Notes: generated by a model not told the origin, from the letters alone. Counted from the first letter of the stretch, positions 23,705-32,976 are shown. The stretch: DNA of 38,761 nt from Acidobacteriota bacterium (GCA_022711715.1 JAKLEC010000011.1:1-38761), one strand, 5' to 3'. Made by a program: numbers and translations.

Positions 23705-24148
23705 TCACGCCTTGGCGGCCTTCTTGGCCTTCGCCTTCGTTTCCTTCGCGGTCTTGGCCTTGTCCTTCTGCTTTTTTTCCTTGGGGGTGAACTGGTAGTC
23801 GACGAACTCGATGATCGCCGTCTCGGCGCCGTCGCCCTTGCGGAAGTCGCCGCGGATGATGCGCGTATAGCCGCCGCGACGGTCCAGGAAGCGCGGCGCC
23901 ACCTCGTCGAACAGCTTCTGCACCGTGGGCCGCTTGTAGAAAAAGGCCAGGGCGCGGCGCTTGTCGGCCAGCGTGCCCGACTTGCCGAGGCCCACCATCT
24001 TCTCCACGATGGGCTGCACCGCCTTGGCCTTGGCCAGGGTGGTGGTCACTCGGTTCTTCTCGACCACGCTGGCGGCCAGGTTGCGCAGCAGGGCGCGGCG
24101 GTGGGCGGGGTCGCGCCGGAGCTTGTATCCGTCTTTGCCGTGTCTCAT
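23705..24148 (-). CDS. rplQ: 50S ribosomal protein L17
   Basis: The protein is 147 aa. MRHGKDGYKLRRDPAHRRALLRNLAAS and the later GDFRKGDGAETAIIEFVDY segments are characteristic. A lysine/alanine-rich tail of about 25 residues extends the usual 120-residue core. It is the last gene of the alpha operon, 4 nt after rpoA, and is followed directly by tRNA-Gly. Confidence 0.97.
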   Translation of the reverse strand: MRHGKDGYKLRRDPAHRRALLRNLAASVVEKNRVTTTLAKAKAVQPIVEKMVGLGKSGTLADKRRALAFFYKRPTVQKLFDEVAPRFLDRRGGYTRIIRGDFRKGDGAETAIIEFVDYQFTPKEKKQKDKAKTAKETKAKAKKAAKA

Positions 24149-24152
24149 GTTG

Positions 24153-25178
24153 CTAGTCCTCCATGACCTCGATTGAGTTGTCCTTCTTCTGGTATTTCTT
24201 GTGGAAGTCGCTGCGCATCGGCTCGGGCAGGCGCTGTCCCAGCCCCAGGTCGTACTCGCTCAGCTTGCCGATGATCTCCTCCAGCGATTTCTTGCCGAAG
24301 TTCTTGGAGTTGAGCAGCTCGTGCTCGGTCTTCTCCACCAGCTCGAACAGGTAGTCGACGCCCAGGCGCTTCAGGCACTTCAGGGCGCGCACCGACAGCC
24401 CCATGGACTCCACGGTCTTCTCCAGGAACTCGCTCTTGCCTTCCAGGTCGCTGCCGGCCTCGGGCTCGCCGCCCGCCTTGAGCTTGTCCTTGTCCGGGTA
24501 GTCGATGAAGACCACCAGGTGGTCGCGCAGGATCTTGCCGGCGCGGGCCAGCGCGTCCTTGGGCGAGATGCTGCCGTTGGTCCAGATCTCGATGACCAGC
24601 TTCTCGTAGTCGGTGGTCTTGCCCACCCGCGAGTGGGTGATGCTGTAGTTGACCTTCTCCACCGGGCTGAAGTTGGCGTCGACGGGGATGTAGTCGACGC
24701 TCAGGGTCTCGTCGAAGTTCTGCTCGGACATCTTGAAGCCCAGCCCGCGCTTGACGACCATCTCGGCCTGGAACTTGGCGCCCTCCTCCATGTAGGCCAG
24801 GTGGATGCCCTTGTCCAGCACCTCGACGCTGCCGTCGCCCTGGATGTCGCCGGAGAGGATCTCCCCGGGGCCGGCCTTCTCGATGCGCACCACCTTCGTC
24901 TCGTCGCCGCTGAGCTTCAGGGGGACGGTCTTCATGTTGAGGATGATGTTCAGCACGTCCTCGTAGATGCCGGGGATGATCGAGAACTCGTGCAGCACCC
25001 CGTCGATGCGGATGGCGGTGATGGCGGCGCCCTCGATGAGGGAGAGCAGGACCCGGCGCAGGGCGATGCCGATGGTCATCCCGTAGCCCCGTTCGAAGGG
25101 CTCGGCGCTGAAGCGGCCATAGCTCGCCGTCAGCTCCTCGATCTCCATCTTGCGGGGTCGCTGGTACTTGAAGTTCAT
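24153..25178 (-). CDS. rpoA: RNA polymerase alpha subunit
   Basis: The protein is 341 aa, complete. The N-terminal dimerisation domain includes RGYGMTIGIALRRVLLSLIEGAAI and the assembly interface. The C-terminal domain (~270-330) contains SVRALKCLKRLGVDYLFELVEKTE and KNFGKKSLEEIIGKL, the helices that bind UP elements and activators. The order rpsD-rpoA-rplQ is canonical. Confidence 0.98.
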   Translation of the reverse strand: MNFKYQRPRKMEIEELTASYGRFSAEPFERGYGMTIGIALRRVLLSLIEGAAITAIRIDGVLHEFSIIPGIYEDVLNIILNMKTVPLKLSGDETKVVRIEKAGPGEILSGDIQGDGSVEVLDKGIHLAYMEEGAKFQAEMVVKRGLGFKMSEQNFDETLSVDYIPVDANFSPVEKVNYSITHSRVGKTTDYEKLVIEIWTNGSISPKDALARAGKILRDHLVVFIDYPDKDKLKAGGEPEAGSDLEGKSEFLEKTVESMGLSVRALKCLKRLGVDYLFELVEKTEHELLNSKNFGKKSLEEIIGKLSEYDLGLGQRLPEPMRSDFHKKYQKKDNSIEVMED

Positions 25179-25187
25179 GGTCCCTCC

Positions 25188-25823
25188 TTATTTCGAATAC
25201 AACTCGACGATGAGGCGCTCCTCGATCTCCTTCAGGGACACGTCATCGCGCGTCGGCAGGGCGTTCACCTTGGCCTTGAGCCCCTCGCCGTCCAGCAGCA
25301 GCCAGCCCGGGACCTCGACCAGCCCCTTGACGCTCTCCAGCATGGCCTTGACGTTCTCGCTCTGGCGCCGGGCCTCGCGGAAGGAGATCTCGTCGTTCAG
25401 GGCGACGATGTAGGAAGGGATGTTCACCTTGCGGCCGTTGACGGCGAAGAAGCCGTGCCGGATCATCTGCCGGGCGTGGTTGCGCGAGCTGGCGAAGTTG
25501 AGGCGGTAGACCACGTTGTCCAGGCGCATCTCCAGGCTGCGCAGCAGGTTTTCGCCGGTGATGCCCTTGCGCTGGGCGGCGGCGGCGAAGACGTTGCGGA
25601 ACTGCTTCTCGCCCACGCCGTAGAAGCGCTTCACCTTCTGCTTCTCGCGCAGCTGGTTCTTGTAATGCGACTTGCGGAAGTTGACGCGCGCCCCCTTCTG
25701 CCCCGGCGGGTAGTTCTTCTTCTCCACGGCGCAGCGGTCGCTCAGGCAGCGGCGGCCCTTCAGGAAGAGCTTCTTGCCCTCCACGCGGCACAGACGGCAC
25801 ATCGATCCGGTATATTTTCCCAC
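25188..25823 (-). CDS. rpsD: 30S ribosomal protein S4, zinc form
   Basis: The protein is 211 aa. The N-terminal CxxC...C....C cluster (Cys9, 12, 26, 31) marks the zinc-binding version. The S4 RNA-binding domain is LEMRLDNVVYRLNFASSRNHARQMIRHG onward (given in part). It is a primary 16S binder and in many bacteria a repressor of the alpha operon. It is 9 nt upstream of rpoA. Confidence 0.97.
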   Translation of the reverse strand: MGKYTGSMCRLCRVEGKKLFLKGRRCLSDRCAVEKKNYPPGQKGARVNFRKSHYKNQLREKQKVKRFYGVGEKQFRNVFAAAAQRKGITGENLLRSLEMRLDNVVYRLNFASSRNHARQMIRHGFFAVNGRKVNIPSYIVALNDEISFREARRQSENVKAMLESVKGLVEVPGWLLLDGEGLKAKVNALPTRDDVSLKEIEERLIVELYSK

Positions 25824-25835
25824 TGGGTTTCCTCC

Positions 25836-26231
25836 TTACACGCGGCGTTTCTTGGGCGGGCGGCAGCCGTTGTGCGGGATCGGCGTGACGTCCTTGATGG
25901 AGCGCACCTGCAGCGGCGTGCTGCCGATGGAGCGGATGGCGCTCTCACGGCCGGCGCCCGGGCCCTTGACGCGGACGTCCAGCGAGCGCAGTCCGAAGTT
26001 CTCGGCGTCCTTCAGCGCCTTCTCGGCCGCCAGCTGGGCGGCGAACGGCGTGGACTTGCGCGAGCCCTTGAAGCCCACCATGCCGCCCGAGGCCCAGGTC
26101 AGCACCTTGCCCTCGGTGTCGGTGATGGTGATGATGGTGTTGTTGAACGTCGAATGGATGAACATCACCCCGTGGGTGATGACCTTCCTGTCCTTCTTCT
26201 TGGTCTTGCTGCTGCTTTTCTTCGTTGCCAT
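25836..26231 (-). CDS. rpsK: 30S ribosomal protein S11
   Basis: The protein is 131 aa from ATG 26231, with GGGAGG 5 nt upstream; a GTG one codon earlier is too close to that site. [30 protein letters not shown] and the RKKRRV-like C-terminus (CRPPKKRRV) are typical. It forms part of the platform of the small subunit. It follows rpsM by 10 nt. Confidence 0.98.
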   Translation of the reverse strand: MATKKSSSKTKKKDRKVITHGVMFIHSTFNNTIITITDTEGKVLTWASGGMVGFKGSRKSTPFAAQLAAEKALKDAENFGLRSLDVRVKGPGAGRESAIRSIGSTPLQVRSIKDVTPIPHNGCRPPKKRRV

Positions 26232-26241
26232 CACGGCCTCC

Positions 26242-26610
26242 CTATTTCTTCTTCTTGATCATCGATCCGCGCGGCCCCTTGCGCGTGCGGGCGTTGGTCT
26301 TGGTGCGCTGGCCGCGCACCGGCAGGCCCTTCTTGTGCCGGCGGCCGCGGTAGCAGTTGATGTCCATCAGCCGCTTGATATCGGTATTGACCTTCTTCTT
26401 CAGGTCGCCCTCGACCATCTCCTCGGACTCGATGTGCTTGCGGATGCGGTTCAGCTCCTCGGGGCTCAGGTCCTTGACCTTCTTGTTGATGTCGACCTTG
26501 ACCAGGTCGAGGATGGCCCGCGACTTCGGGCGGCCGATGCCATAAATGTAGGTCAGCCCGACTTCCACCCGCTTCTGGCTGGGGATCTCGATTCCGGCGA
26601 TTCGTGCCAT
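26242..26610 (-). CDS. rpsM: 30S ribosomal protein S13
   Basis: The protein is 122 aa. [27 protein letters not shown] at the start (helix-hairpin-helix-like fold) and [25 protein letters not shown] at the end are diagnostic. It lies in the head of the small subunit and contacts L5 and tRNA. Spacing to rpmJ is 9 nt. Confidence 0.98.
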   Translation of the reverse strand: MARIAGIEIPSQKRVEVGLTYIYGIGRPKSRAILDLVKVDINKKVKDLSPEELNRIRKHIESEEMVEGDLKKKVNTDIKRLMDINCYRGRRHKKGLPVRGQRTKTNARTRKGPRGSMIKKKK

Positions 26611-26619
26611 GTGGCCTCC

Positions 26620-26733
26620 TTATCCTTGCCGCTGCTTGTGCTTGGCGTCTTTGCAGATCACCCGCACCACGCCCTTGCGCTTGATGACTTTGCATTTATT
26701 GCAGATCTTCTTGACGGACGCTCTGACTTTCAT
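26620..26733 (-). CDS. rpmJ: 50S ribosomal protein L36, zinc form
   Basis: The protein is 37 aa, [19 protein letters not shown]..., with the zinc ligands Cys11, Cys14, Cys27 and His32 all present. The canonical place between infA and rpsM confirms it. It is a primary binder near the stalk base of 23S rRNA. Confidence 0.97.
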   Translation of the reverse strand: MKVRASVKKICNKCKVIKRKGVVRVICKDAKHKQRQG

Positions 26734-26742
26734 GGTTTCCTC

Positions 26743-26970
26743 CTATTTGAAGCGATAGATGATGCGGCCGCGGGTGATATCGTAGGGCGATATCTCCAGC
26801 AGGATCTTGTCCCCGGGCAGGATGCGGATGTTGTTCTTGCGCATCTTGCCCGAGGGATGGGCGGTGATGCGGTGGTGCGAGGTGTCCAGCTCCACCAGGA
26901 ACATGGCGTTGGGCAGGGACTCCAGGATGACGCCCTTGACCTCGATGACATCTTTCTCCTTGTTGGCCAT
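26743..26970 (-). CDS. infA: Translation initiation factor IF-1
   Basis: The protein is 75 aa, an OB fold. It starts [22 protein letters not shown] and ends [12 protein letters not shown]. It occupies the A site during initiation. Its ATG overlaps the map stop by 1 nt (TGATG). A longer frame upstream is a shadow of map. Confidence 0.97.
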   Translation of the reverse strand: MANKEKDVIEVKGVILESLPNAMFLVELDTSHHRITAHPSGKMRKNNIRILPGDKILLEISPYDITRGRIIYRFK

Positions 26971-27737
26971 CAGCACCTCGTCAGGATTTCGGGGCCGTCG
27001 TCGGTCAGGGCCACCGTATGCTCGAAATGGGCCGACAGGCTGCCGTCGCGGGTGACGACCGTCCAGCCGTCCTCCAGGGTGCGCACCTGCCAGGAGCCGG
27101 CGTTGATCATCGGCTCGATGGCCAGGGTCATGCGGCTCTTCAGGCGGGCGCCGCGGCGTCCGTCGTAGTGGTTCAGGACCTGCGGCTCCTCGTGCAGGCC
27201 GCGGCCGATGCCGTGGCCGGACAGGTCGCGCACGACGGCGAAGCCGGCGGCACGGACGCAGTCGTCGATGGCCCGGGCCACGTCGCCCAGGTGGTTGCCG
27301 GCGCGCGCCGCCGCGATCCCCCGCTCGAGCGACAGGCGGCAGGTGTCCAGCAGGCGCCGCGCCTCGTCGCTGACCCGGCCGACGGCGTAGGTGCGGGCTC
27401 CGTCGCCGTGGTAGCCCTCGTAGACCACGCCCACGTCGATGCCCACGATGTCGCCCTCGCGCAGCCGCCGTGCGGCCGCCGGGATGCCGTGCACCACCTC
27501 CTGGTTGACCGAGGTGCACAGGGTGGCCGGGAAGGGTCGGGCGCCGTCACGGCCGCCGTAGCCCTTGAAGGCCGGGACGCCCTGCAGGCCGCGGATGCGC
27601 TCCTCGGCCCAGGAATCCAGCTCCAGCGTGCTCACGCCGGGGCGGATGCGCTCCTCGATCTCGGCCAGCACCACGGCGACGATGCGGTTGGCGCGGCGCA
27701 TCAGCTCCAGCTCGCGGTCGGTTTTCAGCGGGATCAT
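26970..27737 (-). CDS. map: Methionine aminopeptidase type I
   Basis: The protein is 255 aa. It removes N-terminal Met from nascent proteins in the cytoplasm. The metal ligands are seen in [18 protein letters not shown] (Asp), [13 protein letters not shown] (His), IEPMINAG (Glu) and the final [11 protein letters not shown] (Glu region). Type I, without a zinc-finger extension. ATG overlaps the adk stop by 4 nt (ATGA). Confidence 0.97.
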   Translation of the reverse strand: MIPLKTDRELELMRRANRIVAVVLAEIEERIRPGVSTLELDSWAEERIRGLQGVPAFKGYGGRDGARPFPATLCTSVNQEVVHGIPAAARRLREGDIVGIDVGVVYEGYHGDGARTYAVGRVSDEARRLLDTCRLSLERGIAAARAGNHLGDVARAIDDCVRAAGFAVVRDLSGHGIGRGLHEEPQVLNHYDGRRGARLKSRMTLAIEPMINAGSWQVRTLEDGWTVVTRDGSLSAHFEHTVALTDDGPEILTRC

Positions 27738-28366
27738 GCGATCAGCCCCCGCAGCCGCTCGTACACCGGCCCGGCCGGGCCGTTGCCGTCGATGCGCGCC
27801 AGCACGCCCAGGCGGTGGTAGTACTCGATCACCGGCAGCGTGCGTTCGGCGTAGACGCGGAAGCGCTCGCGCACGGACTGCTCGTTGTCATCGCGGCGCG
27901 GCTCGACGGCGCCGCCGCAGACGTCGCAGATCCCCGGCCGGAGCGGCGGCTTGTTGGCGCGGTTATAGATGGCGCCGCACTCGCGGCAGGTCAGCCGCGA
28001 CAGCAGCCGGCCCACTGCCTGCTCCTCGTCCACCTCGATGAAAACCGCTTTTTCGCCGTCGCAGGGCACCTGCGACAGGGCCTCGGCCTGGCGCAGGGTG
28101 CGCGGGTAGCCGTCCATGACGTAGCCGCCGTCCAGGTCGCCGGCCTGCAGCCGGCGGCGCACCATCTCGATCACCAGCTCGTCGGGGACGAGCCCGCCGG
28201 AGTCCATGTGCGCGCGCGCCTGCCGGCCCTCGGCGCTGCCGCGCTCGATCTCGGCGCGCAGGATGTCGCCGGTGGCGATGCGCGCGAAGCCGAAGTCGCG
28301 CTGGATGCGCTCACCCATGGTTCCCTTGCCGGAACCGGGTGCGCCGAAGAGGATGAAACGCTTCAT
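27734..28366 (-). CDS. adk: Adenylate kinase, long form with zinc-type LID
   Basis: The protein is 210 aa. It catalyses ATP + AMP to 2 ADP. It has the P-loop GAPGSGKGT (residues 8-16), an NMP-binding region and MDGYPRT. The LID has four cysteines (Cys127, 130, 147, 150) of the zinc-binding type. The ATG overlaps the secY stop by 4 nt. The secY-adk-map-infA order is canonical. Confidence 0.97.
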   Translation of the reverse strand: MKRFILFGAPGSGKGTMGERIQRDFGFARIATGDILRAEIERGSAEGRQARAHMDSGGLVPDELVIEMVRRRLQAGDLDGGYVMDGYPRTLRQAEALSQVPCDGEKAVFIEVDEEQAVGRLLSRLTCRECGAIYNRANKPPLRPGICDVCGGAVEPRRDDNEQSVRERFRVYAERTLPVIEYYHRLGVLARIDGNGPAGPVYERLRGLIA

Positions 28367-29742
28367 CCGCGCCGCCCGCGAATGCGCCCCTTCCGCGAGA
28401 AGGAGTCGTAGTTGCGCATGGTCAGCTGGGCCTCGATCTGCTGCACGGTGTCCATGGCCACGCCGACCACGATCAGGATCGACGTGCCGCCGAAGTAGAA
28501 CTGCACGTTGAAGCCCTCGTAGAACCAGCGCGGCAGGTTGGCCTCCAGCCAGTCGCCGACGAAGGGCAGGGCGCCGACCTTGAAGCCGGTGAGCAGGAAC
28601 TCCGGCAGCAGGGCCACCAGCACCAGGTAGATGGCGCCGATGAAGGTCAGCTTGGAGAGGACGCCGTCGATGTAGTCGGTGGTGTTCTTGCCCGGGCGGA
28701 TGCCGGGGATGAAGCCGCCGTACTTCTGCACGTTGTCCGACACGTCCTTGGGGTTGAAGACGATGGAGATGTAGAAGTAGGTGAAGAAGATGATGGAAAC
28801 GATGTACAGCAGGGTGTACAGGGGCATGCCGAAGCCGAGCTGCTGGGAAAGCTTCTGGGCGATGGGGTGCTTGACGAAGTTCAGGATGGTGGCCGGGAAG
28901 GTGATGACCGAGGAGGCGAAGATGATGGGGATGACGCCGCCGGTGTTCACCTTGAGCGGCAGGTAGGTGCTCTGGCCGCCCATCATGCGCCGGCCTTGGA
29001 TGCGCTTGGCGTAGGTGATGGGGATGCGCCGCTGGCCCATCTCCACGTAGCAGATGAAGGCGATGACCGCCACCACCAGCGCCAGGATGAAGATCAGCTT
29101 CAGCGGGCTCATGTCGCCGGTGCGCAGCCCCTGCAGCGTCTTGCCCACGCCGGGGACCAGGCCGACGACGATGCCGGCGAAGATGATCAGCGAGATGCCG
29201 TTGCCGATGCCGCGCTCGGAGATCTGCTCGCCCAGCCACATGATGAACATGGTGCCGGTGGTCAGGGTGAGCACGGTCAGCAGGCGGAAGCCCCAGCCCG
29301 GGTTGAGCACCACCGGGATGCCGTTGGGGTTCATGCTCTCCAGGCCCACGGCGATGCCGCCGCCCTGGATGAGGCAGATCAGCACGGTGCCGTAGCGCGT
29401 GTACTGGGTGATCTTCTTCTTGCCCAGCTCGCCTTCCTTGGCGATGCGGTCCAGGTAGGGCCAGACCACCTGCAGCAGCTGCAGGATGATCGAGGCGCTG
29501 ATGTAGGGCATGACGCCCAGGGCGAAGATGGTCATGCGCGAGATGTTGTTGCCCGAGAACATGTCCATGAAGCCGAAGAACGAGCCCTGCAGCGCCTCGA
29601 AGAACTGGCGCAGGGCCTCGGCGTTGAGCCCCGGCGTCATGATCTGCGACCCCATGCGGTAGACGGCCAGCAGCAGCAGGGTGAAGACCACGCGCTTGCG
29701 CAGCTCGGGGATGGAGAAGATGTTGCGGATGAAGCGGATCAA
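28363..29742 (-). CDS. secY: Preprotein translocase subunit SecY
   Basis: The protein is 459 aa with about ten transmembrane helices. It starts MIRFIRNIFSIPELRKRVVF. The conserved LGVMPYISASIILQLLQ, PGKNTTDYID and final RNYDSFSRKGRIRGRRG segments are present. It is the protein-conducting channel of the Sec system. The start codon is TTG (29740-29742), overlapping the rplO stop by 4 nt, with AAGGAG 7 nt upstream inside rplO; no ATG is available nearby. Confidence 0.97.
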   Translation of the reverse strand: MIRFIRNIFSIPELRKRVVFTLLLLAVYRMGSQIMTPGLNAEALRQFFEALQGSFFGFMDMFSGNNISRMTIFALGVMPYISASIILQLLQVVWPYLDRIAKEGELGKKKITQYTRYGTVLICLIQGGGIAVGLESMNPNGIPVVLNPGWGFRLLTVLTLTTGTMFIMWLGEQISERGIGNGISLIIFAGIVVGLVPGVGKTLQGLRTGDMSPLKLIFILALVVAVIAFICYVEMGQRRIPITYAKRIQGRRMMGGQSTYLPLKVNTGGVIPIIFASSVITFPATILNFVKHPIAQKLSQQLGFGMPLYTLLYIVSIIFFTYFYISIVFNPKDVSDNVQKYGGFIPGIRPGKNTTDYIDGVLSKLTFIGAIYLVLVALLPEFLLTGFKVGALPFVGDWLEANLPRWFYEGFNVQFYFGGTSILIVVGVAMDTVQQIEAQLTMRNYDSFSRKGRIRGRRG

Positions 29743-30194
29743 GATTCATCTCCTTGCAGGACGACGGCCTCGCCGCCCGCCTTCTGGATCTTCTCCACGG
29801 CCGTCTTGGAGAAGCGGTGGGCCTGGATCTTCATCTTGCGCGTCAGCGTGCCGTCGCCCAGGACCTTGATGTCCAGCTGCGGGCGGCGCGCCAGGTTCTT
29901 CTCGAAGTAGTCGGCGATGCGCACTTCGTCCAGTCCGCACTTGTCCAGGTCGCCGAGGTTGACGACGTTGTACTCGCGGCGGAAGATATTGGTGAAGCCG
30001 CGCTTGGGCAGGCGGCGCACCAGCGGCATCTGGCCGCCCTCGAAGCCGCGGTTGTGGCTGTAGCCGGAGCGGGACTTCTGGCCGTTGCTGCCGCGGGCCG
30101 ACTGCACGCCGTAGCCCGAGCCCGGGCCGCGCCCGACGCGCTTGCGCGCGCGCACCGCGCCCTTGGCGGGCTTGAGGTTACTGAGACTGATCAT
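29739..30194 (-). CDS. rplO: 50S ribosomal protein L15
   Basis: The protein is 151 aa. ARKRVGRGPGSGYG, RGSNGQKSRSGY and GFEGGQMPLVRRLPKRGF are diagnostic. The start overlaps the rpmD 3' end by 17 nt, and the end overlaps the secY TTG start, so translation of all three is probably coupled. Confidence 0.97.
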   Translation of the reverse strand: MISLSNLKPAKGAVRARKRVGRGPGSGYGVQSARGSNGQKSRSGYSHNRGFEGGQMPLVRRLPKRGFTNIFRREYNVVNLGDLDKCGLDEVRIADYFEKNLARRPQLDIKVLGDGTLTRKMKIQAHRFSKTAVEKIQKAGGEAVVLQGDES

Positions 30195-30399
30195 TGCCGA
30201 CCTCCTCGACCTGGAGTAGAAAATCGATCTTGCGGATCATGCCGAGTATCTCCGGCCGTTTCTCGCGCACGACCACCGAGTTGAGCTTGTGCAGCCCCAG
30301 TCCCTTGACGGTGGCCTGCTGCCGGTCCGAGCGGCCGATGAGGCTCTTGACCAGCTTGATGCGGATCTTGGGGTACTCCCCCTGCTTCTTCACTGCCAT
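30178..30399 (-). CDS. rpmD: 50S ribosomal protein L30
   Basis: The protein is 73 aa, about 12 longer than usual; the excess is a C-terminal VEEVGNDQSQ tail. IRIKLVKSLIGRSDRQQATVKGLGLHKLN is the core (part quoted). It overlaps rpsE by 10 nt and rplO by 17 nt. Confidence 0.95.
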   Translation of the reverse strand: MAVKKQGEYPKIRIKLVKSLIGRSDRQQATVKGLGLHKLNSVVVREKRPEILGMIRKIDFLLQVEEVGNDQSQ

Positions 30400-30890
30400 G
30401 ATTCCTCCTGGCTCTTGCCGCGCTTGCGGGCGAAGGCGTCGGGGTGCATGAACTTCTGCAGGCCGTTCATGGTGGCGCGGGCGACGGTGATCGAGTTCTT
30501 GCTCTTGAGGATCTTGGTCAGGATGTTCTTCACCCCGGCCAGTTCCATGATCACCCGCACCGAGCCGCCGGCGATGACGCCGGTCCCCGGGGAGGCCGGG
30601 CGCATGACCACCTTGGAGGCCCCGTAGGAGCCGACCTTGAAGTACGGGATGGTCTCGTTGATGATCGGCACCTTCACCAGGTTCTTCTTGGCGTCGGCCA
30701 CGGCCTTCTTGATGGCCAGGGGCACCTCGCGCGCCTTGCCCTTGCCCAGGCCCACCTGGCCGCTGCGGTCGCCGACGACGACGGCCGCCGAGAAGCGCAG
30801 GTTCTTGCCGCCCTTGACGACCTTGGTGACGCGGCGGATGGAGATCACCTCTTCCTGGAACGGATCGTTGCTATCCATGTAGTGCTGCAT
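30390..30890 (-). CDS. rpsE: 30S ribosomal protein S5
   Basis: The protein is 166 aa from ATG 30890, with AAGGAG 6 nt upstream; the TTG one codon earlier is unlikely. VISIRRVTKVVKGGKNLRFSA and RPASPGTGVIAGGSVR, the double-stranded RNA-binding and C-terminal parts, are clear. It is involved in mRNA entry and decoding fidelity. Confidence 0.97.
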   Translation of the reverse strand: MQHYMDSNDPFQEEVISIRRVTKVVKGGKNLRFSAAVVVGDRSGQVGLGKGKAREVPLAIKKAVADAKKNLVKVPIINETIPYFKVGSYGASKVVMRPASPGTGVIAGGSVRVIMELAGVKNILTKILKSKNSITVARATMNGLQKFMHPDAFARKRGKSQEESWQ

Positions 30891-30900
30891 CAAACTCTCC

Positions 30901-31275
30901 TTAGAAGCGGATGCCCTTTTCGCGGGCGGCGTCGCTGAAGACCTTGACCCGGCCGGCGTAGTTGTAGACGTTGCGGTCGAAGACCACGGCCTCGATCTTC
31001 TTTTCCATCAGGCGCTCGGCGATGGTCTCGCCCAGGAGCTTGGCCGCCGCCTTGTCCTTGACGCTCTTCAGCTTGCCCTTCAGCTCCTTTTCCAGGGTGG
31101 TGGCGCTGAGCAGCACCTGGCGGCTGGCGTCATCGATCACCTGGGCGTACAGGTACTTGTTGCTCCTGACCAGGATCAGGCGCGGCCGCTCGGCGGTGCC
31201 GCGCAGCCGGGCCTGGATGGCACGGCGCACGCGCTGGCGCTTGACCTTCTTGACGATGTATTTGGCTTTGATCAT
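30901..31275 (-). CDS. rplR: 50S ribosomal protein L18
   Basis: The protein is 124 aa, starting MIKAKYIVKKVKRQRVRRAI. The 5S-binding core ERPRLILVRSNKYLYAQVID and C-terminal FDRNVYNYAGRVKVFSDAAR are typical. The frame is open further upstream but that part is a shadow of rplF. Gap to rplF is 5 nt. Confidence 0.97.
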   Translation of the reverse strand: MIKAKYIVKKVKRQRVRRAIQARLRGTAERPRLILVRSNKYLYAQVIDDASRQVLLSATTLEKELKGKLKSVKDKAAAKLLGETIAERLMEKKIEAVVFDRNVYNYAGRVKVFSDAAREKGIRF

Positions 31276-31280
31276 GTTGG

Positions 31281-31814
31281 TTATACTCCCGCGGCCTTGC
31301 GGACCTTCTGGCGCAGCACCTGGCCCTGCAGGCGGATGCCCTTCAGCTTGTAGGGCTCCACCGGGCGCAGCTTCTGGATGTTGACGCAGGTCTGGCCCAG
31401 CAGCTGCTTGTCGTGCGAAAACAGCGTGAAGCTGCCCGGATTCTCCTGGCTGGCGGTCACGCCGGCCGGCAGCGTGAAGTCGACCGGATGGGTGTGGCCG
31501 ACCTGCAGGTTGATGACGTTGCCCTTGACCGTGGAGCGCCAGCCCTTGCCGACGATCTCGATCTTGCGCGAGAACGGCTGGTGGACGCCAACGGCGGCGT
31601 TGCGCAACAGGCTCCAGGTCAGCCCCTGCAGGGCCTTGCGGGAGTCGTCGCGGCGCGCCACGTGGACGTTCGCGCCCTCGACCTTGACCTCGATGCCCTC
31701 GGGAACCGGGACCAGCAGCTCGCCCTTCGGCCCCTTGACGCGGACCTGGGCGCCCTCGACCTTGACGGTGACGCCGCTGGCGAGGACGACCGGTTTGGAT
31801 GCTAGACGGGACAT
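31281..31814 (-). CDS. rplF: 50S ribosomal protein L6
   Basis: The protein is 177 aa from ATG 31814, starting MSRLASKPVVL. The family's duplicated fold is seen: VKVEGAQVRVKGPKG in the first half and the GYRSTVKGN-like WRSTVKGNVINLQVGHTHPV in the second, ending in the IRLQGQVLRQKVRKAAG region. It sits at the base of the stalk near the factor-binding site. Confidence 0.97.
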   Translation of the reverse strand: MSRLASKPVVLASGVTVKVEGAQVRVKGPKGELLVPVPEGIEVKVEGANVHVARRDDSRKALQGLTWSLLRNAAVGVHQPFSRKIEIVGKGWRSTVKGNVINLQVGHTHPVDFTLPAGVTASQENPGSFTLFSHDKQLLGQTCVNIQKLRPVEPYKLKGIRLQGQVLRQKVRKAAGV

Positions 31815-31822
31815 GGTTCCTC

Positions 31823-32221
31823 CTACCAGACGTGCAGCAGCACTTCGCCGCCGATGCCGCGCTTCTGGCACTCGGCGCCGGTGAGGATGCCCTGCGACGT
31901 GGAGATGACCGCCACGCCCAGGCCGTCGAGGACCCGGGGAATGGCACCGGCCTGGGCGTAGACGCGCCGCCCCGGCTTGGAGACGCGCTTCAGGCCCTCG
32001 ATGACGTTCTGCTTGCGGCCGCTGTACTTGAGCTCGATCAGCAGCTGCGCCGGCACCTGCGCCTTCTCCACGCGGAAGTTGGCGATGTAGCCTTCGCCCT
32101 TGAGGATCTTGGCGATCTCCAGCTTGGTGTTGGACAGCGGCACGGCCAGGTCGCGCTTCTCGGCCATGATGGCGTTCTTCATGCGCGTCAGCATGTCGGC
32201 GATGGGATCGGTGTGTGGCAT
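31823..32221 (-). CDS. rpsH: 30S ribosomal protein S8
   Basis: The protein is 132 aa, starting MPHTDPIADMLTRMKNA. The C-terminal signature LGVAVISTSQGILT and GGEVLLHVW end it. In E. coli S8 represses the spc operon. The spacing to rpsN and rplF is 8-11 nt. Confidence 0.97.
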   Translation of the reverse strand: MPHTDPIADMLTRMKNAIMAEKRDLAVPLSNTKLEIAKILKGEGYIANFRVEKAQVPAQLLIELKYSGRKQNVIEGLKRVSKPGRRVYAQAGAIPRVLDGLGVAVISTSQGILTGAECQKRGIGGEVLLHVW

Positions 32222-32232
32222 ATCGTGTCTCC

Positions 32233-32418
32233 TTACCAGGACGCCTTGGTCACGCCCGGGATCTCGCCCTTCAGCGACAGCTCCCGGAAGCACAGGCGGC
32301 ACAGCTGGAACTTGCGGTAGACGGCGCGCGGGCGGCCGCAGAGCCGGCAGCGGGTGCGGTAGCGGATCTTATACTTCTTTTTCTTCAATTCCCTGACTTC
32401 GGATGATAGTTTGGCCAC
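32233..32418 (-). CDS. rpsN: 30S ribosomal protein S14, type Z
   Basis: The protein is 61 aa, the short zinc-binding form, with Cys24, Cys27, Cys40 and Cys43 in CRLC and CRLC pairs. Ends [12 protein letters not shown], as expected. Placed between rplE and rpsH. Confidence 0.97.
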   Translation of the reverse strand: MAKLSSEVRELKKKKYKIRYRTRCRLCGRPRAVYRKFQLCRLCFRELSLKGEIPGVTKASW

Positions 32419-32431
32419 CGGTTCCTCCTTC

Positions 32432-32968
32432 TTATCTGAACGGCACGCCGAGGCGCGTAAGCAGCGCCATGCTGTCCGCGTTGTTCCGGGCCGAGGTGAC
32501 GAAGGTGATGTGCATGCCCTTGGGCCGCTCGACCTTGCTGAAGTTGATCTCGGGGAACACCAGCTGGTCCTTGAGGGCGACGGTGTAGTTGCCGCGGCCG
32601 TCGAAGGACTTCTTGGACATGCCGCGGAAGTCCTTCATGCGCGGGATGACGATGGTGACGAAGCGGTCCATGAAGTCGTACATGCGTTCGCCGCGCAGCG
32701 TCACCGTGGCCGCCACCGGCTGGCCGGCGCGCAGGCGGAACGAGGCGATCGATTTCTTGGCCCGGCGCATCGAGGGCTTCTGGCCGGTGATGGCGCCCAG
32801 CTCCTCCATGACCTTGTCCAGGACCTTGATGTTCTGCGTGGCCTCGCCGACGCCGGCGTTGACCACGATCTTCTCCAGCCGCGGCACCATCATGACGTTG
32901 GCCATCTTCAGTTCCTGCATCAGGGCCGGGCAGATCTCCTTCTTGTATCGCTCATACAGTCGGTTCAT
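32432..32968 (-). CDS. rplE: 50S ribosomal protein L5
   Basis: The protein is 178 aa, starting [47 protein letters not shown] and [19 protein letters not shown] are characteristic. It binds 5S rRNA and contacts S13. Confidence 0.97.
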   Translation of the reverse strand: MNRLYERYKKEICPALMQELKMANVMMVPRLEKIVVNAGVGEATQNIKVLDKVMEELGAITGQKPSMRRAKKSIASFRLRAGQPVAATVTLRGERMYDFMDRFVTIVIPRMKDFRGMSKKSFDGRGNYTVALKDQLVFPEINFSKVERPKGMHITFVTSARNNADSMALLTRLGVPFR

Positions 32969-32976
32969 GTTCGCTC

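Noticed and set aside
24201..26258. A 685-codon open frame opposite rpoA-rpsD-rpsK
   Set aside because: It is antisense to conserved ribosomal and polymerase genes; composition is typical of a mirror frame.
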